In this document: positions 6,147 through 7,683 of the stretch, one piece after another
How the letters are laid out: each line of letters begins with the position of its first letter
Numbering within the stretch: the first letter of the stretch is position 1
Assembly (NCBI GenBank): GCA_905236545.1
Contig: CAJOQO010000049.1
Coordinates: 1-7,683, forward strand
From: an uncultured Lachnospiraceae bacterium
Lineage (GTDB): Bacteria > Bacillota > Clostridia > Lachnospirales > Lachnospiraceae
Direction: 5' to 3'
DNA length: 7,683 nucleotides
Notes under the pieces: generated by a model
What the model was told of the DNA's origin: nothing
The model's input: only the letters and a program-made list of their open reading frames with translations
Databases searched by the model: none
Position numbers and translations under genes: made by a program

Positions 6147-6251
6147 ATGGAAATAACCTGTACAGCCTGCCTGTCGGAAGACAGTTCTGCGCAATCTGTA
6201 TGCGTTATTCCTCTACAGTTCCCGAGCAGCAGGAAGGCAGATAGAATATGA
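6147..6251 (+). CDS. 34-residue leader ORF translationally coupled to hisS
   Basis: The ATG at 6147 is preceded by a strong GGAGG (6136-6140) at 6-nt spacing. The frame runs to a TGA at 6249-6251 that overlaps the hisS ATG (6248-6250) as ATGA, a hallmark of translational coupling. The peptide begins MEITCTACLSED, with Cys5-x-x-Cys8 and a third Cys at 19, and ends basic (RKADRI). It contains no histidine codon, so it is not a classical His-sensing attenuator peptide. I do not recognise the family. It may be a real small protein, or its translation may simply open the hisS ribosome site. The frame is open further upstream to 6051, but the promoter at 6087-6115 and the ribosome site favour 6147. 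Confidence 0.5.
   Translation: MEITCTACLSEDSSAQSVCVIPLQFPSSRKADRI
6165..6238 (+). promoter_or_regulatory. Possible anti-Shine-Dalgarno pairing in the hisS leader
   Basis: GCCTGCCT (6165-6172) can pair with AGGAAGGC (6231-6238), seven of eight positions, which would mask the hisS ribosome site AGGAAGG (6231-6237). Between them lie CTGTC-GGAA-GACAG (6171-6184, GNRA-type loop) and GCGCA-ATCTGTA-TGCGT (6189-6205); the first of these competes at 6171-6172. Ribosomes translating the leader ORF would open the long helix. No T-box signature (GGTGGTACCGCG type) was found, although T-boxes are common before Firmicute hisS genes. Confidence 0.3.
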
Positions 6252-7561
6252 AGATGATACAGACACCGGTGAAGGGGATGCAGGACTTCCTGCCGGAGGA
6301 TATGGCACTGAGGCAGCACGTGCTCGGAGTGATCCGGGACACATACGGCAGGTATGGATTCACGGAGATCGGGACTCCGGCGATGGAGCATATCGGGAAC
6401 CTGACGGGCAAAAACGGCGGAGAGAACGAGAAGCTGATCTTCAAGGTGGAAAAGAGAGGCCGTGACCTGGAGAAGAGCCTCCGGAAGATCCGGGAGGATG
6501 AGACGCTGGGGCCGGAGGAGGCGGGAACGGAGCTTTCCGACAGCGCTCTGCGGTATGACCTGACGGTTCCGCTGTGCAGATATTATGCGAATCATAAAAA
6601 TGACCTGCCGACGCCTTTCAAGGCGCTTCAGATCGGGGATGTGTTCCGTGCGGACAGGCCGCAGAAGGGAAGATTCCGCGCATTTACCCAGTGCGATATT
6701 GATATCCTGGGAGATGCTTCCGTGATGGCCGAGATCGAGCTGATCGCGGCGACTTCGGATGCGCTCAGGAAGATCTTTTCCCAGGCCGGTGTGTATGGCT
6801 TCACCGTACATGTCGGTGACAGAAGGATCCTCCGGGCGATGGCAAAGAGCGCCGGATTCACGGAGGACGAATATGACGAGGTGTTCATTATCCTCGACAA
6901 GATGGACAAGATCGGTCCGGAGGGCGTCCGGGAGGAGCTGATCCGGGCAGGCTACGATCCGCAGAAGGTGGACCGGTATGTCGGCTTCTTCCTGCAGTAC
7001 GGAGAAGCGGAAGCCTCCGATCCGGCCGCATTTATCCGGAAGACCTGCGGCGACGCCATCGAGCCGGAGGCGGAAAGAGAGCTGGCTGCGATTCTCCAGG
7101 CAGTGAGCGGGATGATCGGCTCAGATATCACGCTGAAGTTCGACCCGACCCTGGTCCGTGGGATGAGCTATTATACCGGCACGATCTTTGAGATCACGAT
7201 TGACAACTATTCCTTCTCGATTGCGGGCGGAGGAAGATATGACAGGATGGTCGGCCGTTTCTGCGGTCAGGATGCGCCCGCGTGCGGGTTTTCAATCGGC
7301 TTCGAGCGGATCATTACGATTTTGAGGGATCTTGGCTGGAAACCGGATGGAAGCATGGTAAAGAGGGCGTACCTGGTAGACCTGAAGAGCGCACAGACCC
7401 GCATCGCAGAGGTTTTCGGCTATGCGCAGGCACAGCGCGCAGAGGGTGCGTGCGTGATCGTGCAGCCTTTGAAAAAGAACGCGAAGTTCCAGGTGGAAAC
7501 GCTGGAAAAGATGGGATTCGGGCAGATTCTGAAGGTATACGGGGATACCCCGCTGGCGTAA
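6248..7561 (+). CDS. hisS: Histidyl-tRNA synthetase
   Basis: Encodes 437 residues; a cytoplasmic class II synthetase joining histidine to tRNA-His with ATP. The start PVKGMQDFLPEDM is the typical HisRS N-terminus. Motif 2 is FRADRPQKGRFRAFTQ (133-148), with QCDIDILG after it. The histidine-specific signatures are LVRGMSYYTGTIFE (302-315) and GGGRYD (327-332), and motif 3 is GFSIGFERI (347-355). ALRYDLTVPLCRYYA is at 100-114. Motif 2 has FRADRP rather than the FRYERP of the common bacterial type, placing it in the variant HisRS group with an eukaryote-like motif. Only about 65 residues follow the catalytic core in the anticodon-binding part (about 373-437), shorter than the roughly 90-100 of the E. 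coli enzyme. ATG 6248 is preferred, with AGGAAGG 10 nt upstream; ATG 6254 would be too far from it. It overlaps the leader ORF stop. Confidence 0.97.
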   Translation: MKMIQTPVKGMQDFLPEDMALRQHVLGVIRDTYGRYGFTEIGTPAMEHIGNLTGKNGGENEKLIFKVEKRGRDLEKSLRKIREDETLGPEEAGTELSDSALRYDLTVPLCRYYANHKNDLPTPFKALQIGDVFRADRPQKGRFRAFTQCDIDILGDASVMAEIELIAATSDALRKIFSQAGVYGFTVHVGDRRILRAMAKSAGFTEDEYDEVFIILDKMDKIGPEGVREELIRAGYDPQKVDRYVGFFLQYGEAEASDPAAFIRKTCGDAIEPEAERELAAILQAVSGMIGSDITLKFDPTLVRGMSYYTGTIFEITIDNYSFSIAGGGRYDRMVGRFCGQDAPACGFSIGFERIITILRDLGWKPDGSMVKRAYLVDLKSAQTRIAEVFGYAQAQRAEGACVIVQPLKKNAKFQVETLEKMGFGQILKVYGDTPLA

Positions 7562-7564
7562 AGA

Positions 7565-7580
7565 ATGTCTGCCCGGACAT
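7565..7580 (+). other. Short hairpin after hisS, weak terminator candidate
   Basis: ATGTCT (7565-7570) pairs with GGACAT (7575-7580) over 6 bp, one G-U, with a 4-nt loop, 4 nt after the hisS stop. No T tract follows, so it is not a convincing intrinsic terminator. The remaining bases to 7683 show a GGGAGG at 7583-7588 without a start codon at useful distance, an AT-rich patch around 7608-7619, and no identifiable gene. Confidence 0.25.
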
Positions 7581-7683
7581 CAGGGAGGATCAGCACCTGG
7601 TACCCCGAATATTAATTAACTGGCACATTCGCTTGTCTGATTGCTCATACACTGCGTTATCGTCGGTCGTTGATGCCCACATC

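Noticed and set aside
6130..6156. 8-codon ORF (MTGGTAWK) ahead of the hisS leader ORF
   Set aside because: Its GGAG site lies at the predicted transcription start, so it would be largely missing from the mRNA.
6122..6247. T-box riboswitch before hisS
   Set aside because: The region is only about 125 nt and has no GGTGGTACCGCG-type antiterminator motif, specifier loop or terminator.

Overview
The window looks like a chromosomal segment of a moderately GC-rich Clostridia-type Firmicute, most likely Lachnospiraceae or a close relative. The grounds are strong GGAGG-type ribosome binding sites, sigma-A-like promoters, a lipoprotein-type TPR protein, a small CspA-family protein, a clostridial-style HD-containing CCA-adding enzyme, and a HisRS beginning with a PVKGMQDFLPE-type N-terminus. 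This placement is an inference from sequence style; no search was run.

Layout, left to right. Positions 1-323 hold no complete gene. They contain a 45-bp tandem repeat (51-173) whose core also occurs inverted at 5-17, then a likely extended -10 promoter. 324-1427 (+) encodes a TPR lipoprotein. A strong GC hairpin (1454-1480) lies between it and the convergent csp gene (1538-1735, -). csp has a fully consensus promoter (TTGACA, 18 bp, TATAAT) and a structured leader. The csp-cca interval contains a second hairpin (1971-2002). cca (2039-3433, +) follows and is interrupted by an in-frame TAA at codon 34, immediately before the conserved NGFEAYIVGGCVRD stretch. A separate promoter at the end of cca drives a tight two-gene operon: an MBOAT O-acyltransferase (3490-5082) and a membrane-anchored SGNH-like partner (5093-6079). 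Finally a promoter with a palindrome over its -10 box precedes a 34-codon leader ORF (6147-6251), which overlaps the start of hisS (6248-7561) by ATGA. The last 120 bases hold no confident feature.

How the genes relate. cca and hisS both serve tRNA function (3'-CCA maturation and His charging). The MBOAT/SGNH pair is the classic arrangement for O-acylation of a cell-surface polymer. The TPR lipoprotein and Csp are stand-alone genes with no evident functional link to their neighbours.

The points most worth a second look are the nonsense codon in cca, the uncharacterised small ORF translationally coupled to hisS with a possible anti-Shine-Dalgarno helix, the operator-like palindrome on the hisS promoter, and the left-edge 45-bp repeats, which stay open as 15-residue protein repeats up to a TGA at 177-179. 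I found no CRISPR array, tRNA, rRNA, recognisable insertion sequence or defence system.
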